From contig NZ_CP009922.3 in the NCBI RefSeq assembly GCF_000993785.3, forward strand, positions 2,728,001 to 2,792,000: a DNA stretch of 64,000 nucleotides. The letters run 5' to 3'. Positions 24,754-32,896 of this stretch are shown one piece after another; positions within the stretch are counted from its first letter, which is position 1; each line of letters starts with the position of its first letter. The position numbers were made by a program, and so were the translations under genes. The notes below the pieces were generated by a model, which saw nothing but the letters and a program-made list of their open reading frames with translations, was not told the DNA's origin and did not search any database. This stretch comes from Streptomyces xiamenensis. GTDB taxonomy: Bacteria > Actinomycetota > Actinomycetes > Streptomycetales > Streptomycetaceae.

Positions 24754-25485
24754 ATGCCCGCAGACGACGACGCGCAGCCCCCGCTCTCCCTGCGCGAGAG
24801 GCGGCGGGCCACCGCCACCCGGGAAATCCTGGAGACCGCCGAGCGCCAGGTCATCCGGAAGGGGCCGGAAGGTCTGTCCCTGCGCGGGATCGCCCGCGAC
24901 CTCCGGATGAGCGTGCAGTCGCTCTACCACTACTTCCCCCACCGGAACGCCCTGATCACCGGGCTCATCACCAAGACCTACGACGACCTGGGCGACGCCG
25001 TGCGGGCCGGCGTCGACTCCGTGCCGGAGGGCGAGGTCGTGGCCCGCGTGCTGGCCGGTATCGAGGCGTACCGGCGGTGGTCCCTCACCCACCCCGAGCT
25101 CTTCCAACTGCTGTACGGGACACCGCTGCGCGACTACTCGGCGCCACCGGAGGGGCCCACCACCCAGGCGGTGCGCCGGATCAGCGCGATCTTCGAGCAC
25201 GAACTGTTCGGCGGCTTCACCCCGGAACAGCTCGCCGCGGCCGACGTCCCGCCCCTGTCACCCGAACTCCGCGCCCATCTGAACCTTCTGGGCGCGGGCG
25301 TCCTGCCGACCCCCGCGACATCGCTGCTGCTCAGCATGTGGGGACACATGCACGGGCTCATCGTCCTGGAGGTGTTCGGCCACACCGCGTTCGTGGGGCC
25401 CGAGCACCAGGCGGAGATCTTCCGCATGTCGATGCACACCATGGTGGAGGACACCTACCGCCGCATCGCCTCTCCCGGGGGCTGA
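24754..25485 (+). CDS. TetR/AcrR family regulator
   Basis: A 243-aa regulator. Its helix-turn-helix is in the first 70 residues (REILETAERQVIRKGPEGLSLRGIARDLRMSVQSLYHYFPHRNALITGLI). The C-terminal ligand domain has a WGHMHGLIVLEVFGH segment of the TetR_C_33/WHG type. It starts with ATG just 6 nt after a -10 box. It is divergent from the MMPL transporter and should repress it by binding the palindrome at 24684-24715 until a ligand, probably the exported compound, binds. Confidence 0.93.
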   Translation: MPADDDAQPPLSLRERRRATATREILETAERQVIRKGPEGLSLRGIARDLRMSVQSLYHYFPHRNALITGLITKTYDDLGDAVRAGVDSVPEGEVVARVLAGIEAYRRWSLTHPELFQLLYGTPLRDYSAPPEGPTTQAVRRISAIFEHELFGGFTPEQLAAADVPPLSPELRAHLNLLGAGVLPTPATSLLLSMWGHMHGLIVLEVFGHTAFVGPEHQAEIFRMSMHTMVEDTYRRIASPGG

Positions 25486-25629
25486 GCCGGCGCGGCCGGG
25501 ATCGCGCGCTGCCCCCGGTCACGGGCCGCGGCGTGCCGGCGGACGGAGAACGGCGGTGCGGCGGCCGGCCCCACCCGAGGTGCGCGGTGCGAACGGAGAA
25601 CGCGCCGGCCGCGTGAAGCGGGCCGGCCC

Positions 25630-26496
25630 CTATCCCTCCCGGCTGCTGTCCCGGACCCCGGGAAGTCTCCGGAAGCCGGCCGACACATAGGTGGCCACGC
25701 CCGCGGTGTTGGCGGTCGGGGTGCACACCAGGGCGCTGGAGGAGCCGAGTTCGCGCAGGGCCGCCGCCGCGGCGACGGCGACCGCCCGGCCGTACCCGTG
25801 ACCGCGGTGGTCGCGGTGGGTGCCCAGCGGCTCCAGCACACCCGGTCGCCCCGGGCCGGCCGACCAGACCGTCACCGTCGCGACGGCCGTGCCCTGTTCG
25901 TCGTACGCGACCAGGCAGCGGGCGTCCGCGTACGGCGCACCGGCCGCCATCGCGTGCCAGCGCTCCTCCGTGAAGGTCGAGCTGTCGAAGGACGCCCGCT
26001 GCACGGCGACCCGGTCACCGACCCGCTCCGGACCGGCCACCTCGATGCGTACTCCCGGGTCCGGCGGCGGCTCGGTGAGGTCGTGGCGCAGGGGCGTCCA
26101 CGGTTCGCCGGGGTGCCAGCCCCGTTCGGCCAGCAGGTCGTGGACCGGGGAGTCCATCGGGGCTTCGACATCCGCCGCCCCGGGGCCGAGCACGCCGCGT
26201 TCCGGGCGCGTCACATCGTCGGCCAGCCGCCGCGCCAACTCCCCGTCGCGGCGCACCTCCGGGGCGGTGGTCAGCCGGAACAGCCGGGGCCCGTCCAGCA
26301 GTCCGACGGCGAGGATCCGCCCGTCCCGGCTCCAGGTGCGGACCGCCGCAGCCGTCGCCGGTGCCCCGAATCGCCAGAACCAGCCCAGGTCCCCGGGGTG
26401 CAACTGCATCGGCTGCCCGTCGTCCTGCCACTCGCGCAGCGCGTTCACGACCTCGGTCAGACCCTCGGGCTCCGGCGTGCGCAAGGCGATCGTCAT
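25630..26496 (-). CDS. GNAT family N-acetyltransferase
   Basis: A 288-aa protein whose C-terminal half is a GNAT domain. ATVTVWSAGPGRPGVLEPLGTHRDHRGHGYGRAVA contains the acetyl-CoA pyrophosphate loop (R-D-H-R-G-H-G-Y-G, about residues 228-236), and TNTAGVATYVSAGFRRL completes the fold. The N-terminal 130 residues look like a diverged second GNAT-like half. The start ATG at 26496 is the first plausible one. It is separated from the preceding TetR gene by 144 bp with no gene. The acceptor is unknown. Confidence 0.87.
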   Translation of the reverse strand: MTIALRTPEPEGLTEVVNALREWQDDGQPMQLHPGDLGWFWRFGAPATAAAVRTWSRDGRILAVGLLDGPRLFRLTTAPEVRRDGELARRLADDVTRPERGVLGPGAADVEAPMDSPVHDLLAERGWHPGEPWTPLRHDLTEPPPDPGVRIEVAGPERVGDRVAVQRASFDSSTFTEERWHAMAAGAPYADARCLVAYDEQGTAVATVTVWSAGPGRPGVLEPLGTHRDHRGHGYGRAVAVAAAAALRELGSSSALVCTPTANTAGVATYVSAGFRRLPGVRDSSREG

Positions 26497-26555
26497 GGGC
26501 CCATCACAGCGCACCGGCGCGGCGGTCCGCACCCGGTTTACGCGCCGATACGTCC

Positions 26556-27470
26556 TCAGGGGGAGCCGGTCCCGCCCGCGGTGCCCCGCGACGTGGCGTG
26601 CAGGGTGCCCAGCAGGGTCAGGGCGTGTGCGGCGGCGGAGCCGGGGGCCGCCTGGTAGATGATCAGTTGCCGGCCGGGGGCCTCGCGCACGTCGAACGCG
26701 TGGTAGGTCAGGGTCAGCGGGCCGACGTCCGGGTGGTGGAGGTGCTTGGCCGCCCGGGTCTTGCCCCGGACGGTGTGGGCGTTCCACAGCCGGCTGAACT
26801 CCGGGCTGCGGGCGGTCAGCTCGCGGACGAGGGCGCGCAGGCGCGGGTGGTCCGGATCGGGTCCCGCTGCCTGGCGCAGGTGGCCCGCGAGCGCTTCGGC
26901 CGTGGCGTCCCAGCGGGTGTAGAAGTCCCGCCCCGCCGGGTCGAGGAACGCCATCCGGGCCAGGTTGTCCGGCTGCCCGAAGGGGGAGTGCAGGGCCTGG
27001 GCCAGGGCGTTGGCCGCCAGGATGTCCAGGGTGTGGCTGATGACGAACGCGGGGGCGCCGGGGTAGCCGTCGATGAGGTCGCGCAGCGCGGGGCCGACCT
27101 GTTCCCCGGCGGGCGGCGTGAACCGGTGTCCCGGTGTGGTGCCGGCCAGCCGGTGCAGGTGTTCGCGGGCGTCGGTGTCCAGCCGCAGGGCGTCGGCGAG
27201 CGCGTCGAGGATCTGGGCGGAGGGGTGGCGTTCGCGGCCCTGTTCCAGGCGGGCGTAGTAGTCGGCGTTCACCCCGGCCAGCACGGCGACCTCTTCGCGG
27301 CGCAGTCCGGGGACCCGGCGCTGCCCGTAGCTCGGCATGCCCACGTCCTGCGGGCCCAGACCCGCCCGGCGTGCCCGCAGGAAGTCGCCCAGGTGATTGC
27401 CGGAACCGGAGTCGGATGGGGACGGGGAGGAGGGGCGCGGGGCCCCGGACGGGGAACGGTCGCCGGTCAT
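26556..27470 (-). CDS. Helix-turn-helix regulator, MmyB-like
   Basis: A 304-aa regulator: N-terminal XRE-type HTH (LGDFLRARRAGL, VPGLRREEVAVLAGVNADYYARLEQGRERHPSAQILDALADAL) and a C-terminal MmyB-like PAS-related ligand domain (AFVISHTLDILAANALAQAL, LTLTYHAFDV). The first 25 residues are Ser/Pro-rich and disordered. The ATG at 27470 was chosen as the first start before the HTH; the open frame upstream crosses the promoter. It is divergent from a three-gene SDR operon. MmyB-like regulators usually control an adjacent SDR gene, so that operon is its likely target. Confidence 0.92.
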   Translation of the reverse strand: MTGDRSPSGAPRPSSPSPSDSGSGNHLGDFLRARRAGLGPQDVGMPSYGQRRVPGLRREEVAVLAGVNADYYARLEQGRERHPSAQILDALADALRLDTDAREHLHRLAGTTPGHRFTPPAGEQVGPALRDLIDGYPGAPAFVISHTLDILAANALAQALHSPFGQPDNLARMAFLDPAGRDFYTRWDATAEALAGHLRQAAGPDPDHPRLRALVRELTARSPEFSRLWNAHTVRGKTRAAKHLHHPDVGPLTLTYHAFDVREAPGRQLIIYQAAPGSAAAHALTLLGTLHATSRGTAGGTGSP

Positions 27471-27596
27471 GCCGTCCAGGCTAGGACGCCGCGCCGGGCG
27501 CCGCCTGGGTGTGCCGCACCCCGGCAGCGACCGTCCTGGCCGCCGACGGGCGCCCGCCCCAGGCTGGGCCGTGACAGCCAGCGAAGGGAGTCCAGC

Positions 27597-27848
27597 ATGA
27601 CGGACCACACGAGCGTGGTCGGCCTGTGGGTGACCGCCGACGGTCACATCCGCCAGGAGTTGCGGGCCGACGGCCGGTACGAGGAGGCCCGCGGCGGGCG
27701 CCGCGGCGCGTACACCGGCCGCTACACGGTGACCGGTGACCACATCGACTACGTCGACGACACCGGGTTCACGGCGACCGGCGACATCCGGGGCGGCGTG
27801 CTCTACCACGAGCACCTCGTCCTCCACCGGGAGAGGACGACGCGATGA
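27597..27848 (+). CDS. Small Atu4866-type domain protein
   Basis: An 83-aa protein (VVGLWVTADGHIRQELRADGRYEEARGGRRGAY, YTVTGDHIDYVDDTGFTATGDI) resembling the small beta-barrel Atu4866 family, often found beside dehydrogenases or fused to oxidoreductases. A GAAGGGAG ribosome site precedes ATG 27597. The TGA overlaps the ATG of the SDR gene. The function is unknown, but coupling suggests joint action with the SDR. Confidence 0.8.
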   Translation: MTDHTSVVGLWVTADGHIRQELRADGRYEEARGGRRGAYTGRYTVTGDHIDYVDDTGFTATGDIRGGVLYHEHLVLHRERTTR

Positions 27849-28585
27849 CCCGCACCAAGGACAAGGTGGTGGCGATCACCGGTGCCAGCAGCGGGATCGG
27901 CGAGGCGACCGCCCGGCGGCTCGCCGCCGACGGGCACCGGGTGTTCCTGGGCGCCCGGCGCACCGACCGGCTCGCCGCGCTCACCGGGGAGATCAACGCC
28001 TCGGGGGGAACCGCCGCGTACCGGCGGCTCGATGTCACGGACGCCGCGGACGTACGGGAGTTCGTCTCCGGCGCCCGTACCCGCTTCGGGCGGCTGGACG
28101 TCCTGGTGAACAACGCCGGGGTGATGCCGCTGTCGCCCCTGGAGGCGCTGCGCACCGACGAGTGGGACCGCATGATCGATGTGAATGTGCGCGGCGTGCT
28201 GCACGGCATCGCCGCCGCGCTGCCGCTGATGCGCGAGCAGGAGGGCGGCGGGCATCTGGTCAACGTCGCCTCGGTCGGGGCGTACGAGGTCTCGCCGACC
28301 GCCGCCGTGTACTGCGCGACCAAGTTCGCGGTGCGGGCGATCTCCGAGGGGCTGCGCCAGGAGTCGGGCGGGCGGGTGCGGGTCACGCTGGTCTCTCCCG
28401 GGGTGACCGAGTCGGAGCTGGCGGACGGCATCTCCGATCCGGTCGCCCGGGCGGCCATGGCGGCGTACCGGGCGGTGGCGTTGCCGGCCTCGGCCGTCGC
28501 GGACGCGATCGGGTACGCCGTGGCCCAGCCGCGCGAGGTCGACGTCAACGAGATCGTCGTGCGTCCCGTGGGGAGTGCCCAGTGA
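27845..28585 (+). CDS. SDR family oxidoreductase
   Basis: A 246-aa classical short-chain dehydrogenase. It has the cofactor loop TGASSGIG near residue 13, NNAG near residue 90, and the catalytic Ser and YxxxK in VASVGAYEVSPTAAVYCATKFAV (about residues 140-160). It carries out NAD(P)-dependent oxidation or reduction of an alcohol/carbonyl. Both ends overlap neighbours by 4 bp (ATGA upstream, GTGA downstream). The control is probably by the divergent MmyB-like regulator. Confidence 0.95.
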   Translation: MTRTKDKVVAITGASSGIGEATARRLAADGHRVFLGARRTDRLAALTGEINASGGTAAYRRLDVTDAADVREFVSGARTRFGRLDVLVNNAGVMPLSPLEALRTDEWDRMIDVNVRGVLHGIAAALPLMREQEGGGHLVNVASVGAYEVSPTAAVYCATKFAVRAISEGLRQESGGRVRVTLVSPGVTESELADGISDPVARAAMAAYRAVALPASAVADAIGYAVAQPREVDVNEIVVRPVGSAQ

Positions 28586-29055
28586 GCGATCATGTCGCGG
28601 CGCTGGAGCGCCGGCTCAGGGTGCTGGAGGACAAGGAGGCGGTGCGCGCGCTGCTGATGCGGGGGTGGCGGGCGCTGGATCGCGGGGACTGGGGGACGTG
28701 GAGCGCCTGCTGGGCCGGGGACGCGGTGCTGGAGTTCGGGCCGTGGGGGGAGATCCGCGGGCGGGACGCGATCCGGGCGCGGGTGGAGGAGGCGGAGTCG
28801 CCGTACGCCGCCATGCAGCACCACATCCTCAACCTGCACGTGGAGGTGGACGGGGACCGGGCGACGGGCATCGGCTACATGTGGTTCGTCGCGGTCGGCG
28901 GGCCCGCCCCGGATGCGGCGGGCGCCCCGTACGCGATGGGTGGCCCGTACGACTGGGAGTTCCGGCGTGACCCCGGGCGCGGCTGGCTGGTGGCGCGCCA
29001 GCGGCTCGGGGTCCAGTGGACGCACGGAGCGGATCCATTGCGCGCCTTTGAGTGA
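28582..29055 (+). CDS. SnoaL/NTF2-like protein
   Basis: A 157-aa NTF2-fold protein of the SnoaL_4 type. LEDKEAVRALLMRGWRALDRGDWGTWSACWAGDAVLEF is the usual first helix-strand region, and HHILNLHVEVDGDRATGIGYMWFV the central sheet. Members include polyketide cyclases, isomerases and non-catalytic proteins. The GTG start overlaps the SDR stop (GTGA). The product of the operon's chemistry is unknown. Confidence 0.85.
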   Translation: MSDHVAALERRLRVLEDKEAVRALLMRGWRALDRGDWGTWSACWAGDAVLEFGPWGEIRGRDAIRARVEEAESPYAAMQHHILNLHVEVDGDRATGIGYMWFVAVGGPAPDAAGAPYAMGGPYDWEFRRDPGRGWLVARQRLGVQWTHGADPLRAFE

Positions 29056-29081
29056 AGCTCTCGCCTTTTGTGCGCAAAGGG

Positions 29082-29137
29082 TTGACGGTGTGGAGGGGGC
29101 ACCGTAGCGTCTCGGCCGTTTATTGAGACGATTCAAT
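29082..29137 (+). promoter_or_regulatory. Promoter and LacI-like operator of the rhamnogalacturonan lyase gene
   Basis: TTGACG (29082-29087) and TAGCGT (29105-29110) are 17 bp apart, an excellent housekeeping promoter. Just downstream, ATTGAGACGATTCAAT (29122-29137) is a near-palindrome with a central CG, the layout of LacI/GalR-type operators. It would block initial transcription. No LacI gene is in the window. Confidence 0.65.
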
Positions 29138-29162
29138 CATCGGTCGTGGAAGGGACGTTCCC

Positions 29163-31724
29163 ATGAGACCGTACGGAAGAACGCGAGCCGTCGCCGTGAC
29201 GGCGGCGCTCGTCGGCGGGTTGCTGGCGGGTGCCGCCGGGCCCGGGGCCGCAGCCCCGGGATCCGGCTCCGGCACCGGCTCCGCCGCCCTCCAGCTGGAG
29301 GAGCTGGACCGGGGCCTGGTGGCCGTCGCCACCGACGAGGGCGTGTTCCTCAGCTGGCGGCTGCTCGGCCACGAGGTGACCGGGGCCGGGGAGAACGGCA
29401 TGACCGGCGCCGACTTCCGGGTGTACCGGGACGGCGAGGCCATCGCCACCGTCACCGACAGCACCAACTTCCTCGACCCGGACGGTCAGGACGGTGCCTC
29501 GTACCGGGTCGCCGCCCTCGTCGGCGGCACCGAGGTCGACCGCAGCGACGCCGTCTCCCCCTGGTCCGAGGGCTACTACGACATCCCGCTGCGCAAGCCG
29601 GCCGACGGTGTGACCCCGGCCGGCGAGGCGTACACGTACCGCGCCAACGACATGAGCGTCGGCGACGTGGACGGCGACGGCCAGTACGAGTTCATCGTCA
29701 AGTGGGACCCGTCCAACTCCAAGGACGTCTCCCAGGTCGGCTACACCGGCAATGTCTACATCGACACCTACCGCTTCGACGGCACCCTCCTGCACCGTAT
29801 CGACCTGGGCGTCAACATCCGGGCGGGCGCCCACTACACGCAGTTCCTGGTGTACGACTTCGACGGCGACGGCCGCTCGGAGATGATGTTCAAGACCGCG
29901 CCGGGCACCAAGATCACCCGGTACGGGAAGGACGGCCGCGCCGTCTCCACGAAGTACATCACCATGCCCCGCGAGGACGTGCGCGCCGGTTACGGGCACG
30001 GTGACGACTACCGGATGAGCGCCGAGGACTACGCCGAGCACCTCGCCGGCATCTTCCGGGGCTGGCACGAGCACCCCGAGGTCGTCGCCGGGAACTGGCC
30101 GGCCACCGTCGAGGAGGCGCTGGGCGCCGAGGACGAGTTCAGCCACAGCTACCCGCTGTCGGCCGCCGACGCCGCTGAACTCACCGACTACTTCATCGAT
30201 GTCTACGCCCCCTCGCGCAGCGGCAACAACCGGCTGCGCGCCTTCGAGGGCTTCATCGTCGACGGGCCCGAGTACCTGACCGTCTTCAACGGCCTGACCG
30301 GCGCCGAGCTCCAGACCATCGCCTACAAGCCCGGCCGCCACGACGACGGGCTCATGTGGGGCGACTACGCGATGAACCGCATCGAGCCGGGGAACCGGGT
30401 CGACCGCTTCCTGTCCGGCGTGGCCTACCTCGACGGCACGCACCCCTCCGCCGTGTTCGCCCGCGGCTACTACACCCGCACCACCCTCGTCGCCTACCGC
30501 TGGGACGGCCACCGGCTGACCGAGGACTGGTACGTGGACAGCGGCTGGACCCCGATGTCCAACCCGTTCAACGACGGCCCGCACGGCGTCGAGGGCACCG
30601 ACCCCGAGTACGGCACCCTCACCACCCAGGGCTTCCACTCGCTGTCCGTGGCCGATGTGGACGGCGACGGCAAGCAGGAGATCGTCTACGGTTCGGCGAC
30701 CCTGGACCACGACGGCTCACTGCTCTACAGCTCCTACGACTTCGGCCCGCCGGAGTCCAGCGTCCCGGGCGAGTACGTGAAGCTGGGCCACGGCGACGCC
30801 ATGCACGTCGCCGACATCGACCCGGACCGCCCCGGCCTGGAGATCTACACCGTCCACGAGGGCGGGCCGTGGGCCCCGTACGGGTACGCGCTGCGCGACG
30901 CCGCCACCGGTGAGGTGCTGTACGGCGGTTACACCGGCGTGGACACCGGGCGCGGCATGATCGGTGACATCGATCCCTCCCGCCCCGGCCTGGAGACGTG
31001 GGGTTCGGGCATCGGGCTGTGGAGTGCCGGCGGTGAGCGGCTGGGCTCGCAGACCCCCGGCACCAACATGAGCATCCGCTGGTCGGGCGACATGACCACG
31101 CAGCTGGTCGACGGCGCGATCGATGTCACCCCGACCATCGAGGACTGGCAGCGCGGCACGCTGCTGACCGCCACCGGCACCCTCACCAACAACCACACCA
31201 AGGGCAACCCGTCCCTGGTGGCCGACATCTTCGGCGACTGGCGCGAGGAACTGCTGGTGCGGACCGAGGACAGTTCGGCGATCCGCGTCTACACGAGCAC
31301 GGAGGTCACCGACCGCAAGCTGTACACCCTCATGCACGACCCGCAGTACCGGGTGGACGTGGCGCGGCAGCAGACCACCTACAACCAGCCGTCCTACCCG
31401 AGCTTCTACTTCGCCTCCGACACCGACTGGGCGGACGTCCCGGTGCCGGACTTTGTGACGCCGGGCGGGGTGAGCGCGCTGAAGGACGCGCTGGACGCGT
31501 TCGTCCGGGCCGGGGATGTCGACCGGGTGACCGGGATCCTGCTGTCGGTGCCGCTGCTGGTGGCCAAGGTGCAGTGGGAGCAGGCCGGCAGCGCGCGGGG
31601 CGCGGTGGCGGCGCTGGAGTCGTTCGTGTGGCAGCTGGAGAAGGCGTCGAAGCGCTCGGTGTCGGACGGCGCGCGGGCCGCGCTGACCCATCGGGCGCAG
31701 GTGCTGATCAGCCAGTTGCGGTGA
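29163..31724 (+). CDS. Secreted rhamnogalacturonan lyase (PL11) with C-terminal FIMAH-like domain
   Basis: An 853-aa extracellular pectin-degrading lyase. The signal peptide spans about residues 1-35. The PL11 eight-bladed propeller follows an N-terminal fibronectin-like part (LLGHEVTGAGENGMTGADFRVYRDG). Calcium-binding repeats of the DVDGDGQYEFIVKWDP, DFDGDGRSEM and DVDGDGKQEIVYG type are visible. The last 80 residues (about 772-853, ALKDALDAFVRAGDV...) look like a FIMAH/FIVAR helical module used for surface or polysaccharide attachment. It cleaves the rhamnose-galacturonate backbone by beta-elimination. GGAAGGGACG precedes the ATG. A promoter and a LacI-like operator lie upstream. Confidence 0.92.
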   Translation: MRPYGRTRAVAVTAALVGGLLAGAAGPGAAAPGSGSGTGSAALQLEELDRGLVAVATDEGVFLSWRLLGHEVTGAGENGMTGADFRVYRDGEAIATVTDSTNFLDPDGQDGASYRVAALVGGTEVDRSDAVSPWSEGYYDIPLRKPADGVTPAGEAYTYRANDMSVGDVDGDGQYEFIVKWDPSNSKDVSQVGYTGNVYIDTYRFDGTLLHRIDLGVNIRAGAHYTQFLVYDFDGDGRSEMMFKTAPGTKITRYGKDGRAVSTKYITMPREDVRAGYGHGDDYRMSAEDYAEHLAGIFRGWHEHPEVVAGNWPATVEEALGAEDEFSHSYPLSAADAAELTDYFIDVYAPSRSGNNRLRAFEGFIVDGPEYLTVFNGLTGAELQTIAYKPGRHDDGLMWGDYAMNRIEPGNRVDRFLSGVAYLDGTHPSAVFARGYYTRTTLVAYRWDGHRLTEDWYVDSGWTPMSNPFNDGPHGVEGTDPEYGTLTTQGFHSLSVADVDGDGKQEIVYGSATLDHDGSLLYSSYDFGPPESSVPGEYVKLGHGDAMHVADIDPDRPGLEIYTVHEGGPWAPYGYALRDAATGEVLYGGYTGVDTGRGMIGDIDPSRPGLETWGSGIGLWSAGGERLGSQTPGTNMSIRWSGDMTTQLVDGAIDVTPTIEDWQRGTLLTATGTLTNNHTKGNPSLVADIFGDWREELLVRTEDSSAIRVYTSTEVTDRKLYTLMHDPQYRVDVARQQTTYNQPSYPSFYFASDTDWADVPVPDFVTPGGVSALKDALDAFVRAGDVDRVTGILLSVPLLVAKVQWEQAGSARGAVAALESFVWQLEKASKRSVSDGARAALTHRAQVLISQLR

Positions 31725-31744
31725 GGAACGTCTGAAATTCATGG

Positions 31745-31774
31745 CGCGCCGGAGCCGTTCGGGGCTCCGGCGCG
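31745..31774 (+). terminator. Terminator after the PL11 gene
   Basis: A 12-bp perfect stem (31745-31756 with 31763-31774) encloses a 6-nt loop GTTCGG, 20 bp after the stop, followed by TCTCAT. Confidence 0.85.
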
Positions 31775-31799
31775 TCTCATCATCGGACCACCACAACGG

Positions 31800-31832
31800 C
31801 TATACATACTGAGTATACACCTCGTGTATAGT
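31800..31832 (+). promoter_or_regulatory. 32-bp AT-rich dyad and -10 box before the TPR gene
   Basis: CTATACA (31800-31806) and TGTATAG (31825-31831) are exact complements. The self-complementary GTATAC (31813-31818) sits precisely at the centre, so the whole element is symmetric about 31815.5. The -10-like TATAGT (31827-31832) overlaps the right arm and lies 8 nt before the ATG. The AT-rich element is conspicuous in this GC-rich sequence and fits a GntR-type or similar dimer or tetramer site. Confidence 0.65.
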
Positions 31833-31840
31833 CGCTCCGC

Positions 31841-32896
31841 ATGTACGCCAACGCGTTCGCGCCCGAATATCAGGGCGCCCTGAACTCCCTGTCGGTCAAC
31901 TCCTCGCTCACCGATGTCCTGCGTGCGGCGAGCGAACAACTGCGGATCGCCGAAGCCTCCGGCGACCGGCGCGAAGTGGCCCGTGCCGGACTCGGCGTCG
32001 CCGAGGCACGGCGCCGGCTCGGCCAGGTCGCCGAGGCGGACGCCGCGTGGAAGGCCAGCTACCGTGCCGCCCGCGCCGCGGACGACCTCGGCGCCATGGC
32101 CTGGGCCATGTGGAGCGGCGGCACCCTCGCCCGGCAGCGCGGCGCGCTGCCGCTCGCCCGCCGGCTGCTCACCCTCGCCGCCGATCTCGGCAAACGCGGC
32201 GACGACGTCGTCGCCCGCGGCTACTCCCTCGCCGGGCTCGCCGAAACCGGCCGAATACAGGGGGACTACCAAGCCGTCGGCCGGCTGCACGAGCAGCTCC
32301 TCGCCGAGGCCCGCAAGCGCGGCGAGGCCCGGCACACGGTCTGGGCGCTGGAGGGGATCGCCCAGATCCACCGCAACACCGGAGATTTCGACCGCGCGCT
32401 CGCCCTCTTCGAGGAGGCCGCCGAGATCGCCCGGAACGCCGACGACCGGCGCGGCTGGGCCTGGGCCCAGCGCGGCATCGCCGACATCGTCTCGGTCCGC
32501 GACGGCGACGCCGACCGCGCGCTGAGCATCCTGGAGAAGGCCGAACGGGCCTGCCGCCGGATGAACCTCACCTCCGCGCTCGCCTACAACCACAAGATGC
32601 GCGCCAACGTGCTCTTCCGCGCCCGCCGTTACCGGCAGGCCAAGCGCGGCTACGAGGAGACGCTCGCCGAGTTCCGCGCCATCGACGAGCTGCGCGGCCA
32701 GGCCCTGTGCCGGCTCGGACTGGCCAAGACCCTGCACCGGCTGGGGCAGCGCGGCCCGGAGGAGACCGCCGCCGAACTGCGGGAACTGCGCACCCTCTTC
32801 CAGCGCATCGGGCTCCACCACGCCAGAGCCATGACCGACAAAGCACTGGCCGAACTGCCCACGACCGCGCCCGCCCCCGCGGAGGCCGCCCCATGA
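31841..32896 (+). CDS. Tetratricopeptide-repeat protein
   Basis: A 351-aa all-helical protein with about seven TPR-like repeats (for example ARAGLGVAEARRRLGQVAEADAAW, AWAMWSGGTLARQRGALPLARRLL, ALEGIAQIHRNTGDFDRALALFEEAAEIA). No DNA-binding or catalytic domain is seen. It starts with ATG 8 nt after a -10 box within a symmetric operator-like element. The last codons overlap the polyprenyl synthase start (ATGA), so the two are co-translated. It probably scaffolds a partner protein; the partner could be the prenyl synthase or its product-using enzyme. Confidence 0.85.
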   Translation: MYANAFAPEYQGALNSLSVNSSLTDVLRAASEQLRIAEASGDRREVARAGLGVAEARRRLGQVAEADAAWKASYRAARAADDLGAMAWAMWSGGTLARQRGALPLARRLLTLAADLGKRGDDVVARGYSLAGLAETGRIQGDYQAVGRLHEQLLAEARKRGEARHTVWALEGIAQIHRNTGDFDRALALFEEAAEIARNADDRRGWAWAQRGIADIVSVRDGDADRALSILEKAERACRRMNLTSALAYNHKMRANVLFRARRYRQAKRGYEETLAEFRAIDELRGQALCRLGLAKTLHRLGQRGPEETAAELRELRTLFQRIGLHHARAMTDKALAELPTTAPAPAEAAP

